A stretch of DNA of 64,000 bases from Pseudoalteromonas umbrosa (lineage in GTDB: Bacteria > Pseudomonadota > Gammaproteobacteria > Enterobacterales > Alteromonadaceae), in contig NZ_JASJUU010000022.1 in NCBI RefSeq assembly GCF_030125375.1, positions 62,001-126,000 on the forward strand. Reading direction: 5' to 3'. Numbering within the stretch: the stretch's first letter is position 1; every line of letters starts with the position of its first letter. Positions 47,234-55,678 of the stretch are shown here, piece by piece. The translations under genes were made by a program, and so were the position numbers. The notes under the pieces were generated by a model. The model was given only the letters and a program-made list of their open reading frames with translations. It was not told the DNA's origin and searched no databases.

Positions 47234-47755
47234 GTGCAGCTGTGCAACAAGTGGTCTAAAGTGATTGCTGAGAATGAAGCAAAATTACTGGCTTATTTGA
47301 ACAATATCTTACGCTGCCCATATCTGGCCGAAGATGCCCTACAAGATACGTTTCTACGCTTGTCAGGTATGTCTAAGTGTCAAGATTGTCAGGTTAAAAA
47401 CACCAAAAGCTATTGCTATCAAGTTGCGAGAAACATTGCCATTGATATGATCCGAAAGCAAACTCGTGAATCTTTAGTAGATTTAGAGTCAATTCAAACA
47501 GAGCAGTTCGATGATGAAAGTTCAAATATTGAAGAAAAGTATATCGATGCACAGCTATCAGACAAGGTAAATAGCACCATAGGTAAGTTATCTAAGCGCC
47601 ATCAAAACGTTGTAAGCTTTTATCGTGATGGTCGTTTAAAACAAAAAGAAATTGCCAAGATGTACCATATTTCACCAACTTTAGTGAATTTTATGATTAA
47701 AGAGGCTATTCAATCCTGTCAAAATGAACTGCAAGCTAGTGCAGTAGCTCACTAA
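47234..47755 (+). CDS. PvdS-like iron-starvation ECF sigma factor
   Basis: Group IV sigma factor of 173 residues. Region 2 includes LRCPYLAEDALQDTFLRL and the region 2.4-like YCYQVARNIAIDMIRKQTRES; region 4 includes KLSKRHQNVVSFYRDGRLKQKEIAKMYHISPTLVNFMIKEA. The GTG at 47234 is chosen because AGGAG ends eight bases before it; a GTG at 47225 overlaps that ribosome site. A Fur box lies upstream, and no FecR-type anti-sigma gene is adjacent, as is also true of pvdS at its own locus. The TAAAT-N16-CGT elements before the uptake genes are its likely targets (inferred). The stop codon overlaps the stop of the convergent TerB-like gene. Confidence 0.88.
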   Translation: MQLCNKWSKVIAENEAKLLAYLNNILRCPYLAEDALQDTFLRLSGMSKCQDCQVKNTKSYCYQVARNIAIDMIRKQTRESLVDLESIQTEQFDDESSNIEEKYIDAQLSDKVNSTIGKLSKRHQNVVSFYRDGRLKQKEIAKMYHISPTLVNFMIKEAIQSCQNELQASAVAH

Positions 47756-48213
47756 TCAGGTAGCCCCAAAACTTTTTTTACATTGAGCTTGGCGGCAATA
47801 AAGTCGCCATGAGCTACATACATCAAACCAGCTAATTTGCGCACGGTATAGTCTTCTTGAGGATCTAACTTACCATCTGCAAATGCGACCATCCACAGTA
47901 GCTCAATCACTTCAGTACGTTCTTCTTCGTTGGTATTTTCATTAACCACCTTCACGAAACGGTGCAAATCAATCGCTTCATCGACCAATTGCTGGGCTTG
48001 AGCGAAAATTAATTCACAGCTTTTCGCATCAAGCTGACAGTGTTTTTTAAGTAGTTGCGTTATCATTTTTAACTCATCTGGCGCAATATCATTGTCTGCC
48101 CTCATTACCTCAACCATTAACGCGCCTAATGCAGCCGAGAAATCGATTGGCGCCGGATGAGCAGGCTGAGAAGAGTCCAGTTTAGACAAAAATAGCTTTA
48201 TACGTTCTAACAA
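47752..48213 (-). CDS. TerB-like (tellurite-resistance TerB family) protein
   Basis: A cytoplasmic, mostly helical protein of about 153 residues. The conserved repeats GALMVEVMRADNDIAPDE and LWMVAFADGKLDPQED are typical of TerB/DUF533-like domains, whose acidic residues may bind metal. Function in the family is poorly defined; a link to tellurite is by name only. The frame extends to a TTG at 48234, but a TTG at 48213 has AAGGGG six bases before it and gives MLERIKLFLSKLD, a typical family start; no ATG start is available there. Convergent with the sigma gene, the two stops overlap. Confidence 0.75.
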   Translation of the reverse strand: MLERIKLFLSKLDSSQPAHPAPIDFSAALGALMVEVMRADNDIAPDELKMITQLLKKHCQLDAKSCELIFAQAQQLVDEAIDLHRFVKVVNENTNEEERTEVIELLWMVAFADGKLDPQEDYTVRKLAGLMYVAHGDFIAAKLNVKKVLGLPD

Positions 48214-48293
48214 TTGTCGCCCCTTTTGATACAATTAATAGATAAACGCTCTATTACTGGTTTGATGTAAATATGCAGTTTGGCAAAAATTCA

Positions 48294-48656
48294 ATGAAGA
48301 ATATCAGCACAAAGATACTGACAATCACGTCACTTAGTTTACTGAGTGCCTGTACCTTTACGCCTAATAAAATAGGCGTTACAGAAAAATACTACGATTT
48401 TGACCATAAAGTACATTACGAACAAATAAAGTATAACGATGACCATTACTATTTACAGATAAAAGCAGATTCATACAGGCATTTTTTGCAACAAAGTGTG
48501 TTTTTATTACGTCACAGTCAATCACTATGCCGCGGCGTAAAACCGCAAATATTATTGCATGGAGGCGTACAAAAATTTGATCGTTTGCCAACCCACCCTC
48601 GCCCGTATCAGCCAGATCTGCGCGTCGAAGTTAAATGTGTCAAGGAAGAAAAATAA
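48294..48656 (+). CDS. Small putative lipoprotein, function unknown
   Basis: About 120 residues from the ATG at 48294 (MKNISTKILTITSLSLLSACTF), with a lipobox (LLSAC) that suggests lipid attachment and membrane anchoring. The rest is basic and His/Tyr-rich without a motif I recognise. The longer frame from 48273 would put seven extra residues before the signal peptide and is less likely. No strong ribosome site is seen for either start. It is transcribed away from the TerB-like gene and towards the next, convergent gene. Confidence 0.6.
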   Translation: MKNISTKILTITSLSLLSACTFTPNKIGVTEKYYDFDHKVHYEQIKYNDDHYYLQIKADSYRHFLQQSVFLLRHSQSLCRGVKPQILLHGGVQKFDRLPTHPRPYQPDLRVEVKCVKEEK

Positions 48657-48667
48657 CCTACCTAAGA

Positions 48668-48692
48668 CCAGCACCCAAGCTCGGGATGCTGG
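48668..48692. terminator. Hairpin between convergent genes
   Basis: Imperfect stem CCAGCACCC / GGGATGCTGG with one bulged base and a 6-base loop, between two convergent genes. There is no T-run on either side, so it is a weak candidate for a bidirectional terminator. Confidence 0.35.
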
Positions 48693-48707
48693 CTGATTAT
48701 ACCAAGA

Positions 48708-49310
48708 TTAATCCTGATATCCCCAAGGCGCTTTTGGCGCTTTAACTGGCTTAGTTAAATCAAAGTCGACTCTAAACTCGCGCCCTTCACGTACTAAGCG
48801 GTAAGTAAACTTGTCATCATATATAAACATTTGCCATGTATTTCCCATTGATTGAGGAATTGCATGCGCGATGAATAGCTCTTTAGAATATTGATCGGCA
48901 GGAAATGACTGCACATTATCAAAGCCGGCATCTACTGTATGGCCACCATACATAGTCGATTTATCATCACTGCCATCTTTATGGCGATGGTCGTGTTTAA
49001 GACTCAGACCGCTGCCTGTTTTTGTAATGATCCAAGTGCGCGACGCATCTTTGCCAACATGAAAAGGAACTTGCAATTCACGTTCGTTACAACGACGCAC
49101 ATGCATAACTAGCCTCTCTTCGCTGAATGCACTAGGGCCCTGATTATCGACTGTTACTTTGCCCTCATACGCTTTGCCGCAATGCGCCTTAATTTTATCA
49201 AAGAATGCATCATGAGTTGGAATAGAGACAAGCGGTGCAGGACGAGCAAAAGCAGCGCTACTGGCCAGTACAGTCGCAGCAGCTAATAGAGAAGCTGAAA
49301 ACTTATTCAT
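48708..49310 (-). CDS. Conserved secreted protein of unknown function
   Basis: 200 residues with a clear signal peptide (MNKFSASLLAAATVLASSAAFA). The mature part has two Cys (KAHCGKAYEGKV and VRRCNER) that could form a disulfide, a His/Asp-rich stretch (LKHDHRHKDGSDD), and beta-type segments to the end. I recognise no catalytic motif. AGGA lies upstream of the ATG. It follows the leu operon terminator, so it is probably a separate transcript. Confidence 0.7.
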   Translation of the reverse strand: MNKFSASLLAAATVLASSAAFARPAPLVSIPTHDAFFDKIKAHCGKAYEGKVTVDNQGPSAFSEERLVMHVRRCNERELQVPFHVGKDASRTWIITKTGSGLSLKHDHRHKDGSDDKSTMYGGHTVDAGFDNVQSFPADQYSKELFIAHAIPQSMGNTWQMFIYDDKFTYRLVREGREFRVDFDLTKPVKAPKAPWGYQD

Positions 49311-49334
49311 CGAAATGTTCCTAAATATGAAAAA

Positions 49335-49358
49335 GCCAAAGACTAGAACGCCTTTGGC
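49335..49358 (-). terminator. Terminator of the leu operon
   Basis: A 7-bp stem (GCCAAAG / CTTTGGC) with a 10-base loop, followed on the minus strand by TTTTTCATATTT, 42 bases after the leuD stop. Confidence 0.75.
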
Positions 49359-49400
49359 ATAATGGCAAAAAAATGCGATGGTTGGTGTGCATCTAAAGGG

Positions 49401-50000
49401 TTATTGCCACGGCCTTGCAGACTGTAACTTTTGCTCAAATGCATCAATATGGTGATTAAGCTGCTCTGTTTCTCCGATAAAATCTAAACCGCTGAGCAAC
49501 CTTGCCTTAATGTCCGAACGAACCTCAAAAGAAATATCCGCAAAATATTCGCTGCAGATAACCTGTTTTTGAAGATCAATTTCAATCTGTACTTGCGGAT
49601 GCGCCTCACACACCTCAAATAAACTATCTAGCACCGCCGCAGGCAATGCCACACAAAGCATCTGATTGTTACCACAGTTATTGAAGAAAATATCTGCAAA
49701 ACTTTCTGCCAAAATCACACTAAAACCATATTGTTTGAGTGCCCAAGGCGCATGTTCACGAGAAGAGCCGCAGCCAAAGTTGTCCCGAGTTAATAAAACC
49801 GTAGCACCTTGATAGCGCTCAAAATTCAATACAAATTCTGGATCAGACTCACCGTTATCTAAGTATCTCCAATCGTAAAAAAGTGCTTTATCAAAGCCAT
49901 CTCTACTCGTTGACGTTAAGAATTGCTTAGGGATGATTTGGTCTGTATCAACGTTGTTTTTATCCAATGGCGCCATTAGTCCACTATGGTACTTACTCAT
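49401..50000 (-). CDS. leuD: 3-isopropylmalate dehydratase small subunit
   Basis: 199 residues. With LeuC it converts 2-isopropylmalate to 3-isopropylmalate in leucine synthesis. Family motifs seen: DTDQIIPKQFL, LTRDNFGCGSSREHAPWAL and DIFFNNCGNN. The length is typical of bacterial LeuD. The ATG overlaps the leuC stop by four bases (ATGA), so translation is coupled to leuC. Last gene of the operon. Confidence 0.97.
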   Translation of the reverse strand: MSKYHSGLMAPLDKNNVDTDQIIPKQFLTSTSRDGFDKALFYDWRYLDNGESDPEFVLNFERYQGATVLLTRDNFGCGSSREHAPWALKQYGFSVILAESFADIFFNNCGNNQMLCVALPAAVLDSLFEVCEAHPQVQIEIDLQKQVICSEYFADISFEVRSDIKARLLSGLDFIGETEQLNHHIDAFEQKLQSARPWQ

Positions 50001-51400
50001 ATTTGCGCTCCTCGAATATCTGTAAATCGACCTGCGATTGCCGCCGCAGCTGCCATTGCAGGACTAACCAAATGGGTACGCCCACCACGACCCTGCCGGC
50101 CTTCAAAGTTACGATTCGACGTGGAAGCACAACGCTTGCCAGCTCCTAATCTATCGTCATTCATCGCCAGGCACATAGAACACCCTGGTTCACGCCACTC
50201 GAAGCCCGCAGCCATGAAAATCTCAGCTAACCCTTCCTGCTCTGCCTGTTGTTTTACTAAACCAGAGCCGGGTACTATCAACGCTTCTACACCTTGTGCG
50301 ACTTTCTTACCTTTAACGATTTTTGCGGCGGCACGTAGATCTTCGATACGACTATTAGTACAAGAACCAATGAATACAGTATCCACTTTAGCATCCGACA
50401 GCCTCTGCCCAGCTTCAAGTCCCATATAGCGTAGTGCTGAGCGCATGGAATCCGCTTTGATAAGGTCTTGTTCTTCATCCGGATTTGGTATCAGTTCATC
50501 AATGCCAATCACCTGCTCAGGGCTGGTCCCCCACGTCACCTGAGGTTGAATATCTTCCGCCTCCATTTCAACAACGCGATCAAACTGTGCTCCCTCATCT
50601 GAATGAAGCGTTTTCCAGTAAGCAACGGCGTGAGTGAAGTCGTCACCTTTTGGCGCAAAAGGACGCCCTTCAAGATACGCATAAGTTATTTCATCTGGGG
50701 CAATCAGCCCGGCTTTTGCCCCCATTTCTATACTCATGTTGCAAAGTGTCATCCGAGATTCCATCGACAAAGCTTCGATGGCTGTGCCACAAAACTCTGC
50801 AACATAACCTGTGCCACCAGCGGTGCCTAATTCACCGATCACGGCCATAATTAAGTCTTTTGCTGTAACAGTTGGCCGAAGTAAGCCATTGATCTGAATT
50901 TTGAGCGACTTAGCTTTTTTCTGTTGCAGTGTTTGCGTTGCCAAAACATGCTCAACTTCTGAGGTACCGATACCATGTGCTAATGCCCCAAAAGCACCAT
51001 GGGTAGAGGTATGGCTGTCACCACATACTATGGTTGTGCCCGGTAATGTGATCCCTTGTTCAGGGCCCATCACATGAACAATACCCTGATTAATCGATTC
51101 CAAATCATAAAGCTCGACACCAAATTCAGCACAATTATTTGCCAGCGCTTGAAGTTGATTTTTGCTCACTTCACTGGCCGCATCAATCGAACGGCTTTTG
51201 GTTGATACGTTATGATCCATGGTCGCGAAGGTTTTTTCTGGACAACGTACTGGACGGTTTTTCTCTCTCAGACCGGCAAATGCTTGCGGGGACGTCACCT
51301 CATGCACTAAATGTCGGTCGATATATAGTAAATCAGTCTGTTCATTGATTTGCGCAACCACATGGGATTGCCAAATCTTATCGTATAAAGTCTGTGCCAC
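49997..51400 (-). CDS. leuC: 3-isopropylmalate dehydratase large subunit
   Basis: 467 residues, aconitase family. It carries the [4Fe-4S] cluster for the leucine pathway isomerisation. Motifs: VCGDSHTSTHGAFGALAHGIGTSE, the cluster Cys in GSCTNSR, and CSMCLAMN. It starts at a GTG with AAGGAAGGA upstream, 29 bases after leuB. Confidence 0.97.
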   Translation of the reverse strand: MAQTLYDKIWQSHVVAQINEQTDLLYIDRHLVHEVTSPQAFAGLREKNRPVRCPEKTFATMDHNVSTKSRSIDAASEVSKNQLQALANNCAEFGVELYDLESINQGIVHVMGPEQGITLPGTTIVCGDSHTSTHGAFGALAHGIGTSEVEHVLATQTLQQKKAKSLKIQINGLLRPTVTAKDLIMAVIGELGTAGGTGYVAEFCGTAIEALSMESRMTLCNMSIEMGAKAGLIAPDEITYAYLEGRPFAPKGDDFTHAVAYWKTLHSDEGAQFDRVVEMEAEDIQPQVTWGTSPEQVIGIDELIPNPDEEQDLIKADSMRSALRYMGLEAGQRLSDAKVDTVFIGSCTNSRIEDLRAAAKIVKGKKVAQGVEALIVPGSGLVKQQAEQEGLAEIFMAAGFEWREPGCSMCLAMNDDRLGAGKRCASTSNRNFEGRQGRGGRTHLVSPAMAAAAAIAGRFTDIRGAQI

Positions 51401-51429
51401 TTGCTACATCCTTCCTTTAAAAACGAATC

Positions 51430-52506
51430 TTAAATACGATCAACAATCGCTTGCGCAACATCTTGCGTGGTATACCCAACCTGTGGATAAATGTCTGGCG
51501 TACCCACCCCTTGTGCTACAGCTTCTGCAACGGCTTTTTCAATGCGTCTAGCCGCCTCATCTTCACCCAGAGAATAACGCAGCATTAAAGCGGCACTTAA
51601 GATTTGTGCAATTGGATTTGCAATGCCTTTACCAGCAATATCGGGGGCTGAACCACCAGCTGGTTCATATAAACCAAACCCTGACTGATTCAAACTTGCC
51701 GACGGCAATAACCCCATAGACCCGGTGATCATGGCGCATTCATCAGACAAAATATCGCCAAATAGGTTGTCACATAAAAGCACATCAAACTGACTCGGTT
51801 GTTTAACTAACTGCATTGCAGCATTATCAATATAGATATGCTCAAGCGTGACATCAGGATAGTCTTGGCTGACTTCAATCACGACTTCACGCCACAATAC
51901 ACTCGACGCCAATACATTTGATTTATCAACAGATGTGACATGATTGCGACGCAAGCGCGCTGCATCAAAAGCAAAACGCGCAATACGCTCAATTTCTTTA
52001 CGACTATATTTTTGCGTATCGAAAGCAAACTCACTATCACCACTCCCTTGACGACCCTTTTCACCAAAGTAGATACCACCGGTTAGTTCACGAACACATA
52101 AAATATCAAACCCTTGCGCACTGATGTCTTCACGTAGTGGAGAAGCACTACTTAGTGCTGGTAAAAGCTGCGCTGGCCTGAGGTTACAAAACAAACCAAA
52201 ATGCTTTCTAAGCGGTAATAAAGATGCGCGCTCAGGCTGCTTTTCCGGTGGTAAACTCGCCCATTTAGGACCACCTACAGAACCAAATAAAATAGCATCC
52301 GCTTGCTCACACGCTGACAATGTATGTGCCGGTAGTGCTTCACCAAATTCATCAATCGCTGCGCCGCCAATAGCTTGATGAACCAAATTTAATTTAAACG
52401 CAAATTCTTCGCTTACACGCTCAAGCACGCGCTGAGCAGCTGCCATCACTTCGGGGCCTATGCCATCACCCGCCAAAACCGCGACTTGATAACTTTTTTG
52501 ACTCAT
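51430..52506 (-). CDS. leuB: 3-isopropylmalate dehydrogenase
   Basis: 358 residues. NAD-dependent oxidative decarboxylation of 3-isopropylmalate in the cytoplasm. Motifs: AGDGIGPEVM at the N terminus, the substrate-binding region RELTGGIYFGEKGR, and the family signature NLFGDILSDECAMITGSMG. The ATG overlaps the leuA stop by four bases. Confidence 0.97.
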   Translation of the reverse strand: MSQKSYQVAVLAGDGIGPEVMAAAQRVLERVSEEFAFKLNLVHQAIGGAAIDEFGEALPAHTLSACEQADAILFGSVGGPKWASLPPEKQPERASLLPLRKHFGLFCNLRPAQLLPALSSASPLREDISAQGFDILCVRELTGGIYFGEKGRQGSGDSEFAFDTQKYSRKEIERIARFAFDAARLRRNHVTSVDKSNVLASSVLWREVVIEVSQDYPDVTLEHIYIDNAAMQLVKQPSQFDVLLCDNLFGDILSDECAMITGSMGLLPSASLNQSGFGLYEPAGGSAPDIAGKGIANPIAQILSAALMLRYSLGEDEAARRIEKAVAEAVAQGVGTPDIYPQVGYTTQDVAQAIVDRI

Positions 52507-54050
52507 CCTGCTTTCCTTTGTTGTTTAAGGTCAGACACTTTTCGTGCCCTATCTATTAAGTTGTAAACGCGGATCATGGCTCGAGCAGATGCTTCAACCA
52601 CATCAGCAGCAAGACCTGCGCCGTGATATTGACGACCATCACATTTCGCGATGATATTGACTTGGCCAAGTGAACTTGCACCTTGACCTGTCGCCTCTAG
52701 GTTATATTCAATCATCTCCACTGCCTGACCCGTAATACGCTCAATCGCTAAAAATGCAGCCTCTACAGGGCCATTACCAGTCGCCGCTTCCTGTATTAAC
52801 TCTCCACCAAGGCTCATACCCACAGTCGCACTGGCAATTGATTGAGAGTTAGAAGATGCATTAACAAACTGCAATTGGTAAAACTCATCTTGTTCAGCCA
52901 ATTTATTGAAGTAAATCATGGCTTCTAGATCGTAGTCGTACACTGTGCCTTTCTGATCCGCCAGCTCCAAAAAGCTGGTATAAAGCTGGTCCATATCGTA
53001 ATCATGTGATTGATAACCCAGCTCTGATAAGCGGTGCTCGATGACGTGTCTGCCAGAGCGAGAGGTCATGTTAAGTTGATTATTCGGCACACCGACCATT
53101 TCAGGCGCCATAATTTCATAAGTATTTTGTGCTTTTAAAACACCGTCTTGGTGAATACCTGAACTATGCGCAAATGCATTTTCGCCCACGATGGCCTTGT
53201 TGGGCTGTACTGGCATATTGCAAATTGTCGCAACTTGACGAGATGCTCGGTAAATTTCTTCACTGCGGATATCAGTATGTACTCTCAAATGGTCTTCACG
53301 CATTTTCATGATCATCGCAACTTCTTCCAATGAACAGTTCCCAGCGCGTTCCCCAATTCCATTGATAGTACACTCGATCTGCCTCGCTCCCGCTTGCACA
53401 GCCGCGATAGAATTTGAAACCGCTAAACCAAGATCATTGTGGCAGTGCACACTCAGCCTTGCTTTATCAATATTTGGCACGTTGTTGCGCAAGTAGTGAA
53501 TAATGGCTGAAAACTCATCAGGCGTGGTGTAACCCACAGTGTCAGGTATATTGATGGTCGTCGCTCCAGCTTTAATTGCACGTTCAACCACTTTACATAA
53601 ATCAGCATATGGTGTGCGGCCAGCATCTTCACAAGAAAACTCAACATCATCGGTGTACTTTAAAGCCTGCCTAATTGAACGCTCCGCCATATCAATGACG
53701 TCATCAAGAGACTTGCGTAATTTATGCTCTAAATGCAGTGGGCTAGTCGCGATAAAGGTGTGAATACGAGGTCGCTCAGCTCCTTGCAACGCTAATCCGC
53801 ACGCTTCAATATCTTTAGGCATTGCACGAGCCAAACCACAGATCACAGGCCCATTTACTTCACGTGCAATACGCTGAACGGCTCTAAAATCAGCAGGACT
53901 CGACACTGGAAAGCCAACTTCCATCACATCGACATTCAGTCGACTTATGGTATGCGCTAACTGAATCTTATCTTCTTCTGTCAAGCTCGCTTTCAATGCT
54001 TGCTCGCCATCCCTTAACGTTGTATCAAAAATCCAAACCTTGTCCTGCAT
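52503..54050 (-). CDS. leuA: 2-isopropylmalate synthase
   Basis: 515 residues from the ATG at 54050. First committed enzyme of leucine synthesis (acetyl-CoA plus 2-oxoisovalerate). Motifs: FDTTLRDGEQALKASL, metal-binding VHCHNDLGLAVSNS, and a C-terminal leucine-sensing domain (GMSLGGELIQEAATGNGPVEA). The frame extends to an ATG at 54119, but that start lies before the attenuator hairpin. The ATG at 54050 follows it, has GAGGAAATAGGA just upstream and gives the usual family N terminus MQDKVWIFDTTLRDGEQ. Confidence 0.97.
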   Translation of the reverse strand: MQDKVWIFDTTLRDGEQALKASLTEEDKIQLAHTISRLNVDVMEVGFPVSSPADFRAVQRIAREVNGPVICGLARAMPKDIEACGLALQGAERPRIHTFIATSPLHLEHKLRKSLDDVIDMAERSIRQALKYTDDVEFSCEDAGRTPYADLCKVVERAIKAGATTINIPDTVGYTTPDEFSAIIHYLRNNVPNIDKARLSVHCHNDLGLAVSNSIAAVQAGARQIECTINGIGERAGNCSLEEVAMIMKMREDHLRVHTDIRSEEIYRASRQVATICNMPVQPNKAIVGENAFAHSSGIHQDGVLKAQNTYEIMAPEMVGVPNNQLNMTSRSGRHVIEHRLSELGYQSHDYDMDQLYTSFLELADQKGTVYDYDLEAMIYFNKLAEQDEFYQLQFVNASSNSQSIASATVGMSLGGELIQEAATGNGPVEAAFLAIERITGQAVEMIEYNLEATGQGASSLGQVNIIAKCDGRQYHGAGLAADVVEASARAMIRVYNLIDRARKVSDLKQQRKAG

Positions 54051-54078
54051 TCCTATTTCCTCGCTCGCGCAAAATAAA

Positions 54079-54102
54079 AAACCCCGCTCGTTGGCGGGGT
54101 TT
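54079..54102 (-). terminator. Attenuator terminator of the leu operon
   Basis: A perfect 9-bp stem (AAACCCCGC / GCGGGGTTT) with a 6-base loop, followed on the minus strand by TTTTATTTT. Its first arm (CCCCGCC) is complementary to GGCGGGG at the end of the leader-peptide gene, so a competing anti-terminator can form. This fits classical attenuation by ribosome stalling at Leu codons. Confidence 0.88.
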
Positions 54103-54127
54103 GCTATTTGGTTGCTCATACACGCAA

Positions 54128-54199
54128 CTAAGCCCCGCCCTTATCTAAATTAATCAGTAAGAGGTTAAGCAAAGTTGTCAGTAACATGATGTTTTTCAT
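54128..54199 (-). CDS. leuL: leu operon leader peptide
   Basis: A 23-codon frame encoding MKNIMLLTTLLNLLLINLDKGGA. Eight of the 23 residues are Leu, in runs of two, two and three. It ends 25 bases before the attenuator stem. At high charged Leu-tRNA the ribosome finishes the peptide and the terminator forms; when leucine is scarce it stalls and the GGCGGGG segment pairs with CCCCGCC instead (known mechanism, inferred here from the sequence). Confidence 0.9.
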   Translation of the reverse strand: MKNIMLLTTLLNLLLINLDKGGA

Positions 54200-54552
54200 T
54201 GTGAGCAATCGTACCTGTTGATGTATTAATTATGTTGTAACACGTCTAAAAAGCACAGATCAAGCATAAATTTTTCAATAAACATTAAATAATGCGTGTG
54301 CAAAAAAACAAACTCACCGACAAAAACATAAAATGAAGATAATTAATGCACGACGAGCACAATTCATTCGATGTGTTACTGAAAATATTGCCCACTGCTG
54401 AATTAAATATTGTGTTTAAAAAAAACGCCAAAAAGGTTGTTTATTTTTGGTTCTGCTCACAGCATCACAACATATTGGTACAGTTAAAACGTCGTTTTGA
54501 CGTGCGCCTCTCAAATAAGAGACGCATAAACTCACTTAACTGTGTAATGCAG
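54200..54552. other. Intergenic stretch between the leu operon and the secreted-protein operon
   Basis: About 350 bases. The part near 54200-54300 should hold the leu promoter; a TAATAC -10-like element with a weak TTTAGA -35 is visible on the minus strand. A 70-codon plus-strand frame (54346-54558) lacks a ribosome site and motifs, so it is not called. Two small hairpins near 54489-54526 (ACGTC/GACGT, and GCGCCTCT/AGAGACGC) precede a short T-run on the minus strand and may end the operon that stops at 54553. Confidence 0.4.
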
Positions 54553-55623
54553 CTATAAACTTGTGCACTCCGACAACCAAGGCTTTTCAAAGCAACGTGA
54601 CTTAAGTGCCTGCGCATCAGCAAGTTTGATTAGGGCCTGATCATAGCGCAGCTGCGCCTGAGCTTGCTCATCTTCTGTCGCCACTGTTAAAAATGCTTTT
54701 GCACGTTCTAACTCACGTACAGCCTGACCATAATGACTGTCCGCCTTTCGCCATGTCGTTTCATCTTCTTCCCTATTACTGGTTGCAACCCAATCCTGCG
54801 CCCCATAGTGGCCAGAGTCTTGAAAGCCTTTGACCACAAAACTGCGAGGCACTTTGTCCAGTGTAGCGAGGTCTTTGACCAAACCATTATTGTCAAAGCT
54901 GTATGACACCAACTCATGTAACGTCTCTAGACATGGGCTGATGTTACTACCTCGGCAATAAGTGGGGCGTTCATTGAGCTGTTTTTGCAACTTCTCTGGC
55001 AATGGGCCATTCGAATTTACATCAACACTAAACACCGCGCTTTCTGCGTACTTCTCAATTTCTTTCACTTTGGTGATGGTTTTTTTGAAAAACAGCAAGC
55101 GAATTTTTATCTTAATCACAAACCGTTTGTAATCTTCTACCGTCTTGAAGTGAAGGCGTGTATTGACGAACAAATCTCGCCCATAATTCACCTGATAAAC
55201 AAAGCTATGTCCACAGTCGCCAATATTAACGCCATTAACCAGATCGCGATCTTCAAGTGTGCTGTAGCCTTCATCAAACTTCAGGTGTAACTGTGATGTC
55301 AAAGATAAGCTGTCTGTTGCATTGCGATGTGTCATTGAAGTGGACACACTGCCCGCAATAATAAATAGATTGATCCCGCCGTGTACTTCACCAAAAGTAC
55401 GTCGCCGGATCAGGGTTTCATCCACCCTTTGAAAATAATTAAGACTACCCGATAAATTTGAATGGTATTGAACATCTCCCTGCAAACAGGGTTGTCCAAC
55501 CGTGTGCGTATTGAGATTGAAGGTTTTGCCCAAGTCTGTTGTTTTTACTTTTTCACTGTAATACACCTTGCCGTGAGCAACACAAGACAACAACGTGGCA
55601 ATGGCTGCCAAGTAGATTTTCAT
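54553..55623 (-). CDS. Secreted protein, diverged paralogue of the pore-former-like pair
   Basis: About 356 residues from the ATG at 55623 (MKIYLAAIATLLSCVAHGK; signal peptide), chosen because AAGGAG lies five bases before it. It shares the layout of the two larger paralogues upstream: a Gly-rich middle (GDCGHSFVYQVNYGRDLFVNTRLHF against GDGFVQGFAYGSNVVINMKI), a beta segment with basic residues, a Cys pair (CRGSNISPCLETLHELVSY against CTLLNPEPCFNLFEAAVNY), and a helical, Gln/Ala-rich C terminus with two Cys. Function is unknown. A resemblance to membrane-attack-type beta-barrel toxins is only suggested by this shared layout. It is the last gene of the operon, 55 bases after its neighbour with a hairpin between. 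Confidence 0.75.
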   Translation of the reverse strand: MKIYLAAIATLLSCVAHGKVYYSEKVKTTDLGKTFNLNTHTVGQPCLQGDVQYHSNLSGSLNYFQRVDETLIRRRTFGEVHGGINLFIIAGSVSTSMTHRNATDSLSLTSQLHLKFDEGYSTLEDRDLVNGVNIGDCGHSFVYQVNYGRDLFVNTRLHFKTVEDYKRFVIKIKIRLLFFKKTITKVKEIEKYAESAVFSVDVNSNGPLPEKLQKQLNERPTYCRGSNISPCLETLHELVSYSFDNNGLVKDLATLDKVPRSFVVKGFQDSGHYGAQDWVATSNREEDETTWRKADSHYGQAVRELERAKAFLTVATEDEQAQAQLRYDQALIKLADAQALKSRCFEKPWLSECTSL

Positions 55624-55640
55624 ATCCGCTCCTTGAAACA

Positions 55641-55669
55641 AGCCGTATAGACCAAAAGGCTATACGGCT
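55641..55669 (-). terminator. Intercistronic hairpin after the second pore-former-like gene
   Basis: A perfect 10-bp stem (AGCCGTATAG / CTATACGGCT) with a 9-base loop, starting 10 bases after the stop at 55679. No T-run follows. It may be an mRNA-stabilising or processing hairpin rather than a full terminator. Confidence 0.5.
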
Positions 55670-55678
55670 ATATTCAGC

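Noticed and set aside
54346..54558. 70-codon plus-strand frame between the leu operon and the secreted-protein operon
   Set aside because: No ribosome site, no motif, odd composition, and it overlaps the likely terminator of the convergent operon.
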